Shown: positions 24,340 to 32,735, counted from the first letter of the stretch. The stretch is 48,061 nt of DNA from Fimbriiglobus sp. (GCA_025362195.1 JANYHV010000206.1:1-48061), one strand, 5' to 3'. A program made the numbers and translations. The notes: generated by a model from the letters alone, not told the origin.

Positions 24340-25956
24340 TTACGCCACCAGGAGCGCCATGCGGGCGACGTTGGCGACGGCCTGGTCGATTATCGACGTG
24401 AGGGCCGTGTGAATCTCCTTGGCGTCGTAGATCGTCAGGCCGTCCTTCTGCACGTTCAACGCCCCGGTCTGGGCGATCGTCGTCAGCTTCTCGACGAGCG
24501 CCGCCTTGTCGTTCTTGCCGTCCAGAAGGGGCACGAGGTGGCGGTCGAGGTCGTTCAGGCGGACGACCTCGTGCCGGCGGTTGGTCACCATCGGGGCCTT
24601 GCCGGCCTGGAGGCGGGCCAGCGGGGTCGCGGTCGGCTTGTCGCCGGGCTGCTTGGCGAAGTTGATCGGCATGCCGTGCAGTTCGACCAGGTCCGACCCC
24701 ATGTAGCAGTTCAACAGGCCGATGGCGATGACCTGGATGTCCTCGACGGCCTGCTTCGGGTCGGCCGGGTCGCCGCCGATGAGTTCGCGGGCCTGCTTGC
24801 GGAGCTGCTCGAACGGCAGGGTCGCCGGGTAGGTGCCGGCCAGCACCTGCATGCACGCCTTCAACAGCGGCCGGTTGGTCCCCATGCTCATGCCGGCGGG
24901 GGACTTGTACGACACCGTGTCCTCGGTCTTGACCGGCACGTCGGCGAGCGGCGCGCCCGCGGCATCGACGGCTTTGGCCGCGCTGGCGACGTGCAGGACC
25001 CGCAGGCTCTCGGGGTTGACGGCCCAGTTCGGCTGGACGCGGTCGAGGCAAATCAGCGTCTCGCGGAACATGCGGTTCCGCAGGAAGTCCATGTACTGCT
25101 CGGCCTGGACCTGGTCGGTGGCGAGCATCCGCAAGGTCTTCTCGATGTCCGGGCCGAAGTTCCCGGTGACCATCGTGCCGACCCGGGCCTCGCCGAGGTA
25201 CTTCAGGCCGTGCGCCTTGGCCCGGTCGGCGAACTGGTGGAAGTACAGCGGCTGGTTGTTCTCTTCGAGGTGCTCGTGGTACAGGTAGTGGTCGGCCTGG
25301 TGCCGCAGGGTTTCGAGTTCGCTTTTCAACAGGACCGCGTAGGCCGACCCGTCCTGCTTGACCGACTGGGCGAGGAAGTCCAACAGGGCGCGGGCCTGCT
25401 GGGTGCGGAGTTGGGCGGTGTTGAAGCGGGCCGAGTGGTACCGCATCATGTCCCGGATCATGCCCCGGAGGTGCCACCCGGGGTACGTGTTGTAGCTGAT
25501 GTACGCGACGCCGTTCGGGGTCATCTGCTTGGCGCAGATCTCGTACACCTTGTCCTGGACGTTCTGCGGCACCCAGCTGAACACGCCGTGGCAGATGACG
25601 TAGTCGAACATGCCGTAGGACGCGTCCACGTCGAGGATGCTGGCCGTTTTGAGGGTCAGGTTTTTGAGGCCGAACTCCTTGACGATGGCCTGGCCGTCCT
25701 TGATCTGGCGGTCGGACAGGTCGATGCCGATGAACTCGGAGTCGGGCAGCATGTCGGCCATCGGGATCAGGTTGCCCCCGGCGGCGCAGCCCAATTCGAG
25801 GACGCGGCACCGCTGCACCGGGGTCGGCCGCATGCCGAACAGGGTGCCGATCGTGAACAGGCGGCTCGGGTGCGTCTGGGCGAACGGGTGGCTCTCGTAG
25901 GGCACCTCGTCGTAGCTGTTCACGTCAACGGGGGGGGCCGCGAGAGTTTCCGCCAT
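24340..25956 (-). CDS. SAM-dependent methyltransferase with regulatory domain
   Basis: The 538-residue protein has an N-terminal class I methyltransferase domain: NSYDEVPYESHPFAQTHP, then motif I VLELGCAAGGNLIPMA, the acidic residue in FIGIDLS, and YVICHGVFSWVP. A second region (YLYHEHLEENNQPLYFHQF, from about residue 230) matches the methyltransferase regulatory domain found in a family of bacterial proteins with this order. The C-terminal 150 residues (PLARLQAGKAPMVTNRRHEVVRLN) are a further winged-helix-like part usual in this group. Methyl acceptor is unknown; relatives have been proposed to act on proteins. It is divergent from the repeat-protein gene at 26170. Confidence 0.9.
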   Translation of the reverse strand: MAETLAAPPVDVNSYDEVPYESHPFAQTHPSRLFTIGTLFGMRPTPVQRCRVLELGCAAGGNLIPMADMLPDSEFIGIDLSDRQIKDGQAIVKEFGLKNLTLKTASILDVDASYGMFDYVICHGVFSWVPQNVQDKVYEICAKQMTPNGVAYISYNTYPGWHLRGMIRDMMRYHSARFNTAQLRTQQARALLDFLAQSVKQDGSAYAVLLKSELETLRHQADHYLYHEHLEENNQPLYFHQFADRAKAHGLKYLGEARVGTMVTGNFGPDIEKTLRMLATDQVQAEQYMDFLRNRMFRETLICLDRVQPNWAVNPESLRVLHVASAAKAVDAAGAPLADVPVKTEDTVSYKSPAGMSMGTNRPLLKACMQVLAGTYPATLPFEQLRKQARELIGGDPADPKQAVEDIQVIAIGLLNCYMGSDLVELHGMPINFAKQPGDKPTATPLARLQAGKAPMVTNRRHEVVRLNDLDRHLVPLLDGKNDKAALVEKLTTIAQTGALNVQKDGLTIYDAKEIHTALTSIIDQAVANVARMALLVA

Positions 25957-26169
25957 GTGAAACGTCCTGTCTGGGCCGGGGTCCGGCCACGGGGGTGCGA
26001 AGAGTCAGCCGTATACTGTCCGTCGCCGCGAGGGGTGCGTCAAGCCGGCAAAAATCGGAACGCCGACCAATTTCGGCACGCCGGCCGCGCCGGAATTACC
26101 CTTTCGCCGGCGGACGGTCCTAAAGATAAGACGGACGGGCGGTGAAACCGTTTCGCCCGCCCCCGCCAG

Positions 26170-27081
26170 ATGTGGTTGGCCCCCAGTCCCGACGAGCGGA
26201 TCCGCGTGGCGACCCCCGACGACGAACTGCCCCCGGACGCGACCCCGCCCGACGCCCTCGGCCCGGCCCGGCCGCTGATCGCCGCGGCCCTCGCCCTCGG
26301 CCCGGCCATGCTCGCCGCCGGGGACGCCCGCGGGGCGCACGAGGTGTACGACTGCGCCGCGCGGTTGGTCCTGGCCGCTTTGCCGGTGGCCGCCCCGCTG
26401 CACGCCGCGACGGTCGCCGCCCTGGAGGCCGCGGAGTTCGAGCCGGACCCGACGGCCCGCGCCGAGACCCTGCAAACCCTCTTCCTCGACGCCGCCGGCG
26501 ACCCGTTCGCCGCGCCCGACGACGCGACCGACGACCCGGACGAGGGCGGCCCGCTCGACCGGGCGCACGGGGCCATCGGCAAGGCGATCTCGCTCGGCGC
26601 GCCGGCGTTCAACCTGGGCAACCACCGCGGGTGCTGCGAGGTGTACGCCGCGACCGCCCGGCTGATCGTCGCCGCGGCCACCCCGGCCCCGGTCCGCGAG
26701 CGCCTCGAGCGCGCCCTCGCCGAGACGGCCGGCGTGGCCGACGAGCGCAAGAAAGCGTGGGTGTTACGGGACGCCCTAGACGACGTGCTGACGCTCTCCG
26801 CCAGCCGGGCCAAGCCGCGGATCACGGCCCGGGACGTGCGGGTGCTGATTTCGATGGCCGTGCAGATCGGGGCACCGGCGTACAACCTGGGCGACCACCG
26901 CGGGTGCTACGAGGTGTACGCGACGACGGCCCGGCTGATCCTGCAAGTCGCCCCGGACGCGGAGCGCGAGCGGGAGGTGATCCGCACGGCGCTGCAAACG
27001 GCCGCGGTCGTGACCGACGCGACCGAGCAAGCGTGGGTCCTCCGCCGCGCCTTCGACGCCATCCTGAGCAACGCCGAGTAA
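26170..27081 (+). CDS. Triple-repeat protein of unknown function
   Basis: The 303-residue protein contains three copies of a unit of about 95 residues. The clearest parts are GAPAFNLGNHRGCCEVYAAT (from about residue 140) and GAPAYNLGDHRGCYEVYATT (from about 231), with a more diverged first copy GPAMLAAGDARGAHEVYDCA near residue 40. Each unit is mostly helical. No signal peptide, membrane segment or catalytic motif is obvious, although the conserved Asn/His/Arg/Cys cluster could bind a ligand or metal. The function is unknown. The next feature begins directly after the stop codon, where palindromic element copy 4 starts. Confidence 0.78.
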   Translation: MWLAPSPDERIRVATPDDELPPDATPPDALGPARPLIAAALALGPAMLAAGDARGAHEVYDCAARLVLAALPVAAPLHAATVAALEAAEFEPDPTARAETLQTLFLDAAGDPFAAPDDATDDPDEGGPLDRAHGAIGKAISLGAPAFNLGNHRGCCEVYAATARLIVAAATPAPVRERLERALAETAGVADERKKAWVLRDALDDVLTLSASRAKPRITARDVRVLISMAVQIGAPAYNLGDHRGCYEVYATTARLILQVAPDAEREREVIRTALQTAAVVTDATEQAWVLRRAFDAILSNAE

Positions 27082-27224
27082 CGCAGGCGAGTCTTGTTAG
27101 CCCCACGCGCGAGTGAGGGACGCGCGATGTCACTGCCCGTGGTCAGCTTAAGCCGCCACCGACTCTGTCATGGCGCGTCCCTCGCTCGCGCGTCGGGCTA
27201 ACAAGACTCGCCTGCGGCGGAGCC
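27082..27224. repeat. Palindromic element, copy 4
   Basis: The shortest copy, about 143 bp; the outermost GGCTCCGCC of the left end is missing while the right end is intact. It begins on the base after the stop codon of the repeat-protein gene and belongs to the CGAGC variant shared with copy 3. Confidence 0.88.
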
Positions 27225-27247
27225 GAAAACCTCGGCGGGACTCCGGG

Positions 27248-28288
27248 TTAGTAGTCGGACGGGTTCGGCTCGCCGCCGCTGCGGGTGACGAGGACGGCCA
27301 TCGCCGCCGGGCTGATGCTGGCCCGGACGAACCGGACCGCGCCGTCGCCGAACAGGAACAGGCACCCGCCGGTGTGGAAGCTGTACGCCTCGTTGTTGTT
27401 GTTGCAGTTGATCATGCACGGCCCGCCGGCGGTCAGGCCGTCGGCCGTGAACCCGTCCACCCAGTACTCGTTGTCCGGGTCGGCCCACCCGGCCCCGCTG
27501 GACCGCTGGGGCGCGACCTGGGCCTTGCTCAGCACGTACCGCGTCGGCCGGCCGGCGTCCTCGGTCCACAGGACCGTGTTCGACGACCCGTCGCTGATGC
27601 CGAGGATCGTCTGCTTCGGGCGGGCGTTGTAGAAGGCCGGGGACAGGCCGGTCGAGAAGCTCGAAATCGTGCTCATCGGCAGGATCGCCCCCGAGTACTG
27701 CGTCGAGTCGGTGCCCGCGACGTACCCGGCCGGGGCCGGGATCAGGTTCAACGGCGGGGTGAACAGCCGCTGGTTGATGCCGTTCACCACGGCGTAGTCC
27801 GACGCGGCCAGGCCCGGCGCGAGCCACGCCCCGTTGTTCCGGTCGGGCTGGCCGCCGGTCGGCGTGGACGGGCAGATGAACGCCTTGGCCGCGATGCTCG
27901 CCACCGGCATGTTCTCGGCCGAGTTGAACGTCCGGTCGAACCGGTACAGGCGGTACATGTTTTCGAGTTCGAGGTACGGCAGCAGGACCGTGCCCGGGCC
28001 GTGCTGGATTTGGCCGGACGCGAGCGCCGGGGTGTTGAACTCGGTCACCGGGAAGTTCGGCGCGGAGTCGATGCGGGCCGGCGGCAGCCACCCGTTGGCC
28101 GACTCGAAGTTGTGGATCGCCAGGCCGATCTGCTTCATGTTGTTCGTGCAACTGATGCGCGCGGCGGCCTCCCGCACCTTCTGCACGGCGGGCAGCAGCA
28201 GCCCGATCAGGATCGCGATGATGGCAATCACGACCAACAATTCGATCAGCGTGAACCCCGCGCGGGGGCCGCGCACGTGCTTCGTCAT
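27248..28288 (-). CDS. DUF1559 pseudopilin-like protein
   Basis: The 346-residue product begins MTKHVRGPRAGFTLIELLVVIAIIAIL, a type IV prepilin-like signal (Gly before Phe, Glu at +5) with a hydrophobic helix, then GLLLPAVQKVREAAAR, NNMKQIGLAIHNFES and a C-terminal region ending in FLFGDGAVRFVRASI. This is the layout of DUF1559 proteins, which are abundant and specific to planctomycetes and related bacteria. They are expected to be cut by a prepilin peptidase and assembled at the cell surface or inner membrane; their role is not well known. The gene precedes the lipoprotein at 28346 in a minus-strand arrangement seen often: the lipoprotein gene is upstream and the two are probably separate or loosely linked cistrons. 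Confidence 0.94.
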   Translation of the reverse strand: MTKHVRGPRAGFTLIELLVVIAIIAILIGLLLPAVQKVREAAARISCTNNMKQIGLAIHNFESANGWLPPARIDSAPNFPVTEFNTPALASGQIQHGPGTVLLPYLELENMYRLYRFDRTFNSAENMPVASIAAKAFICPSTPTGGQPDRNNGAWLAPGLAASDYAVVNGINQRLFTPPLNLIPAPAGYVAGTDSTQYSGAILPMSTISSFSTGLSPAFYNARPKQTILGISDGSSNTVLWTEDAGRPTRYVLSKAQVAPQRSSGAGWADPDNEYWVDGFTADGLTAGGPCMINCNNNNEAYSFHTGGCLFLFGDGAVRFVRASISPAAMAVLVTRSGGEPNPSDY

Positions 28289-28345
28289 GGGAACTCTCCG
28301 GGAAAAAAGGGGACGGGCGATGAAGAAACGGAACGAACGGGCGGC

Positions 28346-28804
28346 CTACTTGGCCGCCTTGAGAGGCGGGCCTTCAAGTTTGAACGGATCAAGGGCGGTC
28401 GCGGCGGCTTTGACCGTGGCGGTCAGCCCCGACGTTTCGCCGCGGTGGTACTTCGCCGGCACCTGGGCGGCGAGCTTCTTCGACTGGTCGCCCCCGTCGT
28501 CGGCCCCGGCCGTCTCGACCGCGAAGGCGACGGCGACGCGGAAATCGCCGGCCGGGCTGCCGTCGTCCGGCACGTAGCTCGTGAGCTTGAACTTGCCCTC
28601 GGCGTCCGTCTTGGCGTGCGGCGGGTACCCGACCGCGTGGCCCGGGTCGGTGGCGTGGAACGCGACATCGACGCCCTTGAGCGGCTGGCCGTTGTACAGG
28701 ATTTGCCCGGTCACCGGGTACGTCTTCAACTGGCCGTCGCCGCCGCACCCGGCGAAGCCGAGCGAGAGAACCGACAGGGCGACCGCCCCGAACATTGCGC
28801 GCAT
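28346..28804 (-). CDS. Lipoprotein with carboxypeptidase-regulatory-like fold
   Basis: The 152-residue product has a lipoprotein signal with lipobox GFAGC (Cys at residue 20). The mature part, TYPVTGQILYNGQPLKGVDVAF followed by AKTDAEGKFKLTSY, is the pattern of carboxypeptidase-regulatory-like (transthyretin-like) beta-sandwich domains. Small lipoproteins of this kind often sit next to DUF1559 genes in planctomycetes, as here (57 bp upstream of one). It is probably anchored in the outer membrane or inner membrane with the domain in the periplasm. No active site is expected. Confidence 0.88.
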   Translation of the reverse strand: MRAMFGAVALSVLSLGFAGCGGDGQLKTYPVTGQILYNGQPLKGVDVAFHATDPGHAVGYPPHAKTDAEGKFKLTSYVPDDGSPAGDFRVAVAFAVETAGADDGGDQSKKLAAQVPAKYHRGETSGLTATVKAAATALDPFKLEGPPLKAAK

Positions 28805-29091
28805 GACTGACCTCGGAAGGGCCGGCGAACGGCCGGCGACAACCGAGTATTAGCGGGCGGCGGAGGGGCGGGAAAGGCTACGAAATGCAGAACGCCGTAT
28901 CTTCACGGCGTCTTCGTGGGACGTTCATAAACGGCGGCCCGGGCTGGCGAATCGGGGCCGTCTGTCAACGGTAAGGTAGCCTGCCCGTATCGCTCGGATT
29001 CGCCCCGAATGGCATTTTCGGCTCGCCCCGGGGGTTCTACTCCCCGACCCGGTAGAATTCCGATGCGTCGGCAGTCGGAGGACCGTGGGCG

Positions 29092-29832
29092 ATGAGCGCG
29101 TTGACCGGAGAACTCCTCGGGTGCGGCCGCACGAGCCGGAGGCCGTCGGTTTGGGTGATGCGTTTCGCCAGCGTTGCCGACCGACTGGTCGCAGCGCACG
29201 GGGTGCCCGCCCTCGGCAACTTCCGCGACCCGGTCCGCGAGATTTTTTACATCCTCCTGTCCGCGAAAACGACCGACAACCAGTACCGCCGCACCTTCCA
29301 GGCCCTCACGGCCAGATTTCCGTCGCTTTCCGACCTGGCGAGGGCCGAGGTCGCGGACATACTTTCTTGTATCGCGTCGGGCGGGCTGGCGAACAAAAAG
29401 GCGTCCCAAATCCAACGGGCCGCGGCCGCACTCATCGCCGCGGGGGGGCCGAAACCCGGTCGGCGGCTCCGCAAGATGGCCCCCGCAGAAGTCTTCGCCT
29501 TCCTCACTCGGCTCCCCGGCGTCGGACCGAAGTCTGCGCTCTGCGTCATGATGTACAGCCTGGACGCGGACGTCTTCCCGGTCGATGTCAACGTTCAACG
29601 GATCGCGGCGCGCATGGGAGCCATCCCGCAGGGACTGAAGCACTACCAGGCCCAGCAGCAGTTGCCCCCCCTCATCCCGGCGGGCAGGAGCCGCGAGCTT
29701 CACATTGCGATGGTGGTTCACGGGCGGACGACCTGTTTGCCGAGAAAGCCCAGGTGTGCGAGTTGCGGGATCGTCGAGTTTTGTCGATACGGTCGGAGGG
29801 CGACGGGTGCGCAAGGGGAGCGTGATGGCTAA
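29092..29832 (+). CDS. Endonuclease III-like HhH-GPD DNA glycosylase
   Basis: The 246-residue protein belongs to the HhH-GPD superfamily of base-excision enzymes. The hairpin LPGVGPKSA holds the lysine (K147) that attacks the sugar in endonuclease III, and the conserved aspartate is in FPVDVNVQRI (D165). Their spacing of 18 equals that of E. coli Nth K120/D138. The C-terminus has the 4Fe-4S ligands C215, C222, C225, C231 in C-x6-C-x2-C-x5-C order. The start is ATG 29092 with CGGAGGA 9 bp upstream. Its last 8 bases overlap the start of the cytosine methyltransferase gene, so the two are translated together. In this context it may remove thymines or damaged bases arising from deaminated 5-methylcytosine, though other roles are possible. 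Confidence 0.88.
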   Translation: MSALTGELLGCGRTSRRPSVWVMRFASVADRLVAAHGVPALGNFRDPVREIFYILLSAKTTDNQYRRTFQALTARFPSLSDLARAEVADILSCIASGGLANKKASQIQRAAAALIAAGGPKPGRRLRKMAPAEVFAFLTRLPGVGPKSALCVMMYSLDADVFPVDVNVQRIAARMGAIPQGLKHYQAQQQLPPLIPAGRSRELHIAMVVHGRTTCLPRKPRCASCGIVEFCRYGRRATGAQGERDG

Positions 29833-31915
29833 AGCGAAGGAGCGGGCGCAGGGGCGGCCGGTCGCAATCGACCTGTTTTGCGGGGCCGGGGGCATGTCCC
29901 TCGGGTTCGAGCAAGCGGGGTTCGACGTGCTCCTCGGCGTCGATGTGGACGGCCACCACGTCGCCGTTCACGAGCGGAACTTCCCGTACGGCAAGTCGCT
30001 GTGCCGGTCGGTCGCGGAGCTGACGGGCCGCGACCTGATCGCGGCCCTGGGCGGGCGGGCGGACGTGGACCTCGTCTTCGGCGGGCCGCCCTGTCAGGGC
30101 TTCAGCACGATGGGCGTCCGGGACGCGAAAGACCCGCGCAACACGCTGGTCCGGCAGTTCGTCCGGATCGTCGGCGAGGTGATGCCGAAGGCGTTCGTCA
30201 TGGAGAACGTGCCCGGGATGCTGACCGGGGAAACGAAGCCCGTCCTCGCCGACGCCGTCGAGTACCTCCGCCGCGCCGGGTACCGCGTCGTCTCCCCCGC
30301 GCGGGTTCTCGACGCCAGTGCTTTCGGCGTCCCGCAAAAGCGGAAGCGGCTCATCCTCATGGGCCTGCGCGACGACCTCGCTGGGGTTCTCGAATACCCG
30401 ACGGCGGCGGCGACCGGTCAGCCGGCCCGACCGACCGTTTGGGAAGCGATCGGCGACCTGCCGGACGTGGACGCCGACGAAGAATTGTTCGAGCACAACG
30501 ACGCCCGGTACGACCGCGTGCCGGCGACGCCTTACGCCCGCGTCCTGCGCGGCCTCGACCCCGACCCGTCCGATTTCTCCTACCCGCGGCTGTGGAACCG
30601 GGCCGTGTGTACCGGTTGTCTGAGGGTGCGGCACACGCCGAAGGCGGTCGCACTGTACGCGGCGACGCCCCCCGGGACGATGGCGTTGCCGTGCTTCTGC
30701 GTCCGTCGGTCCCACGGAGTCGCACTGTACGCGGCGACGCCCCCCGGGACGATGGTGCCGGGCCACAAGTTGCCCCGGCTCGACCCGGCCGGCATCGCCC
30801 CGACGTTGCGGGCCGGGAGCGACTCGGCCCACGGCTCGTACACCGCCCCGCGGCCCGTCCACCCCGACAAGCCCCGGTGCATCACCGCCCGGGAGGCGGC
30901 CCGCCTGCACGGGTTCCCCGACTGGTTCTCGCTGTACCCGCTTAAGTGGCACGCCTACCGCCAAATCGGCAACGCGGTCTGCCCGCCGGTTGCGAAAGCC
31001 ATCGGCCGGCAAGTCCTCGCGGCGCTCGGGGTGACTCCGACCAAGCCGAAGTTGTCCGTCGCGTTGAGCGACGCCTTCGCACTGCCGGAGGACCGCCCGC
31101 GGACCCTCAAGCGAATCCCGCAAATGGCCCACTTCCCCCCCGTGATCGCGCACCTGTTCGAGGCCGCGTTCGACGCGAAGCGGCAAAAGCTCTCCAGGGG
31201 ACCGTTCACGTTCGCGGACGTCCAGGGGGCGATCGCGGCGACGAACGCGAACCTGCCGTGGACGCGCGCCGACACGTTCGTGCCGGAGATCGCCCGCAGC
31301 CGAAACGTCCGCCGCATTCTGGAATCGTGCCTGACGCGGGGGTTCACCGTTCGACAAGTGACCGACGGGCACGCCATCGGCGAGTTCGTCCCGGTCGGGC
31401 ACCCCGAAGGGATCGACGAGAAGGGCTTCCTCCGGGTGAGTAGTCGAGCACTCGGCGACGCCGTCGCCCTCGACCTGACCGACCGCGTCCGGCTCGGCGA
31501 TCCGGAAACCCTCTTCGCCGCCCTCGAAGTCGCCGAGGTGGTCGCCGGGCTTTGGGGGGATCGGTCCGTCCGCGTTCGCTTCGAGCCGTCCGAGTACGGC
31601 GGCCCGGGCACCGCGTCGTTGCTCTACCAATCGGCGACCCCGAGCGGCCCCGTCGGACGGGGCTGTGCGGTCGCTTTCAAACTCGGGAACGTGCCGAATC
31701 GTGCCCGGCTCAGTCGCATCGCCAAGGCGACTCATCGCGACGAACTGATCGCCCTGATCCCGATCACGACGAAGCACGTGCTCGCCACTCGGCTCGAAGG
31801 GTGTTTGACGGTGCCGACGGAAGCCGGACGCCTCGTGTTCGACGTGTCGCGTTTCGACCCGGCTTCCAAGCCCAAAGCGAAAGGGATTTCCCGTGCCCAG
31901 CCGTCGCTCTTCTGA
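29825..31915 (+). CDS. C5-cytosine DNA methyltransferase with long C-terminal extension
   Basis: I use ATG 29825, preceded by AAGGGGAG, rather than the track start at 29705. The 696-residue enzyme has all the main C5-MTase motifs: I DLFCGAGGMSLGFEQAG, IV GGPPCQGFS with catalytic Cys 90, VI MENVPG, VIII QKRKR (171-175), IX ITAREAARLHGFPD, and X QIGNAVCPP. It transfers a methyl group from SAM to C5 of cytosine in a specific site. Between motifs VIII and IX there is a repeat of VALYAATPPGTM, encoded by a 37-bp direct repeat. About 300 residues follow motif X, unlike the roughly 350-420-residue usual enzymes, and the protein ends QPSLF. It overlaps the glycosylase gene at its start (8 bp) and the nuclease gene at its end (23 bp). 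Confidence 0.95.
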   Translation: MAKAKERAQGRPVAIDLFCGAGGMSLGFEQAGFDVLLGVDVDGHHVAVHERNFPYGKSLCRSVAELTGRDLIAALGGRADVDLVFGGPPCQGFSTMGVRDAKDPRNTLVRQFVRIVGEVMPKAFVMENVPGMLTGETKPVLADAVEYLRRAGYRVVSPARVLDASAFGVPQKRKRLILMGLRDDLAGVLEYPTAAATGQPARPTVWEAIGDLPDVDADEELFEHNDARYDRVPATPYARVLRGLDPDPSDFSYPRLWNRAVCTGCLRVRHTPKAVALYAATPPGTMALPCFCVRRSHGVALYAATPPGTMVPGHKLPRLDPAGIAPTLRAGSDSAHGSYTAPRPVHPDKPRCITAREAARLHGFPDWFSLYPLKWHAYRQIGNAVCPPVAKAIGRQVLAALGVTPTKPKLSVALSDAFALPEDRPRTLKRIPQMAHFPPVIAHLFEAAFDAKRQKLSRGPFTFADVQGAIAATNANLPWTRADTFVPEIARSRNVRRILESCLTRGFTVRQVTDGHAIGEFVPVGHPEGIDEKGFLRVSSRALGDAVALDLTDRVRLGDPETLFAALEVAEVVAGLWGDRSVRVRFEPSEYGGPGTASLLYQSATPSGPVGRGCAVAFKLGNVPNRARLSRIAKATHRDELIALIPITTKHVLATRLEGCLTVPTEAGRLVFDVSRFDPASKPKAKGISRAQPSLF
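30647..30755 (+). repeat. 37-bp direct repeat inside the methyltransferase gene
   Basis: Two identical 37-bp copies (30647-30683 and 30719-30755) with a 72-bp period, in frame, begin GTCGCACTGTACGCGGCGAC. They lie in the variable region before motif IX. Confidence 0.9.
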
Positions 31916-32735
31916 CCGACCCCCGACGGCGGCCAAAAAGGCCAACCGGTACGGCGCACTCCTGCTGCGGATTTTCACCGCCCACTACCGGCCCGGCGCG
32001 ACGAAATTCGAGTTCGCGCGGACCGAGCTCGAGACCGCGGCCGGCGAGTTGAAAATCGCCCTCCCGAAGAACCTCGGCGACCTGATTTACAGCTTCCGAT
32101 TCCGCACCGTACTTCCGGCGGAGATCGTCCAGACCGCCACGCCAGGATACGAGTGGGTGATCGAACTGGCGGGGCATGCGCGGTACCGCATGTCGCTTTT
32201 GAAAGAGAACCGCGTCGTCCCGAGCGACAACAAGTACGAGATCAAAATTCCCGACGCCGTCCCCGAAATCGTTGCCCGGTACGCGCTCGGCGACGAGCAA
32301 GCCCTCCTGGCTAAAGTCCGCTACAACCGGCTCATCGACATCTTCCTGCGCGTGACCGCGTACTCGCTCCAGAACCACCTGCGGACGACTGTGCCCGAGA
32401 TGGGTCAAATCGAAACCGACGAAATTTACGTAGCCGTCAGGAACACCGGGCAACAGTTCGTCGTGCCCGTCCAGGCCAAAGGCGGGACGGATCAAATCGG
32501 CATCGTTCAGGTGCGTCAGGACCTCGCCCTGTGCCGCCACAAGTTCCCCCACCTCACCCCCCGGCCGGTGGCCGTGCAGTTCAAACGCGACGAGACCGGC
32601 GAGGTCATCGTGATGTTCGAGCTGGTCGAAGCCGGCGACGAGTTGAAAGTCCTCGACGAGAAGCACTATCGGCTCGTCCCCGCAAGCCAAATCAGTGCCG
32701 ACGACTTGAAGAAAATGGCCGACGCGTCCGATTGA
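31893..32735 (+). CDS. Candidate restriction endonuclease of a type II system
   Basis: The 280-residue protein starts at GTG 31893, within the last 23 bases of the methyltransferase gene. I infer a nuclease from operon position and from a motif of the PD-(D/E)XK fold: acidic residues in IETDEIYV (E174/D176) followed by a hydrophobic strand and VVPVQAKGG (Gln 194, Lys 196). The core of such enzymes is D-x(n)-(D/E/Q)-x-K, so Q-A-K would be a known variant. An N-terminal region (residues 20-150) may hold the DNA recognition part; an Ala-rich basic start (PPTAAKKANRYG) is typical of a soluble DNA-binding protein. It would cut the sequence that the methyltransferase protects. The target site cannot be read from sequence. 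Confidence in the nuclease role is moderate to good. Confidence 0.75.
   Translation: MPSRRSSDRPPTAAKKANRYGALLLRIFTAHYRPGATKFEFARTELETAAGELKIALPKNLGDLIYSFRFRTVLPAEIVQTATPGYEWVIELAGHARYRMSLLKENRVVPSDNKYEIKIPDAVPEIVARYALGDEQALLAKVRYNRLIDIFLRVTAYSLQNHLRTTVPEMGQIETDEIYVAVRNTGQQFVVPVQAKGGTDQIGIVQVRQDLALCRHKFPHLTPRPVAVQFKRDETGEVIVMFELVEAGDELKVLDEKHYRLVPASQISADDLKKMADASD

Noticed and set aside
24268-26145. 625-codon plus ORF opposite the methyltransferase
   Set aside because: The minus frame has a clear SAM-binding motif and a regulatory domain; the plus product is low-complexity.
29672-31978. 768-codon ORF antisense to the methyltransferase
   Set aside because: The plus frame has the complete set of C5-methyltransferase motifs; the antisense product is Arg/Gly/Asp-rich noise.
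31552-32052. 166-codon ORF bridging the methyltransferase and nuclease genes
   Set aside because: It is in a third frame across both real genes and has a low-complexity product.
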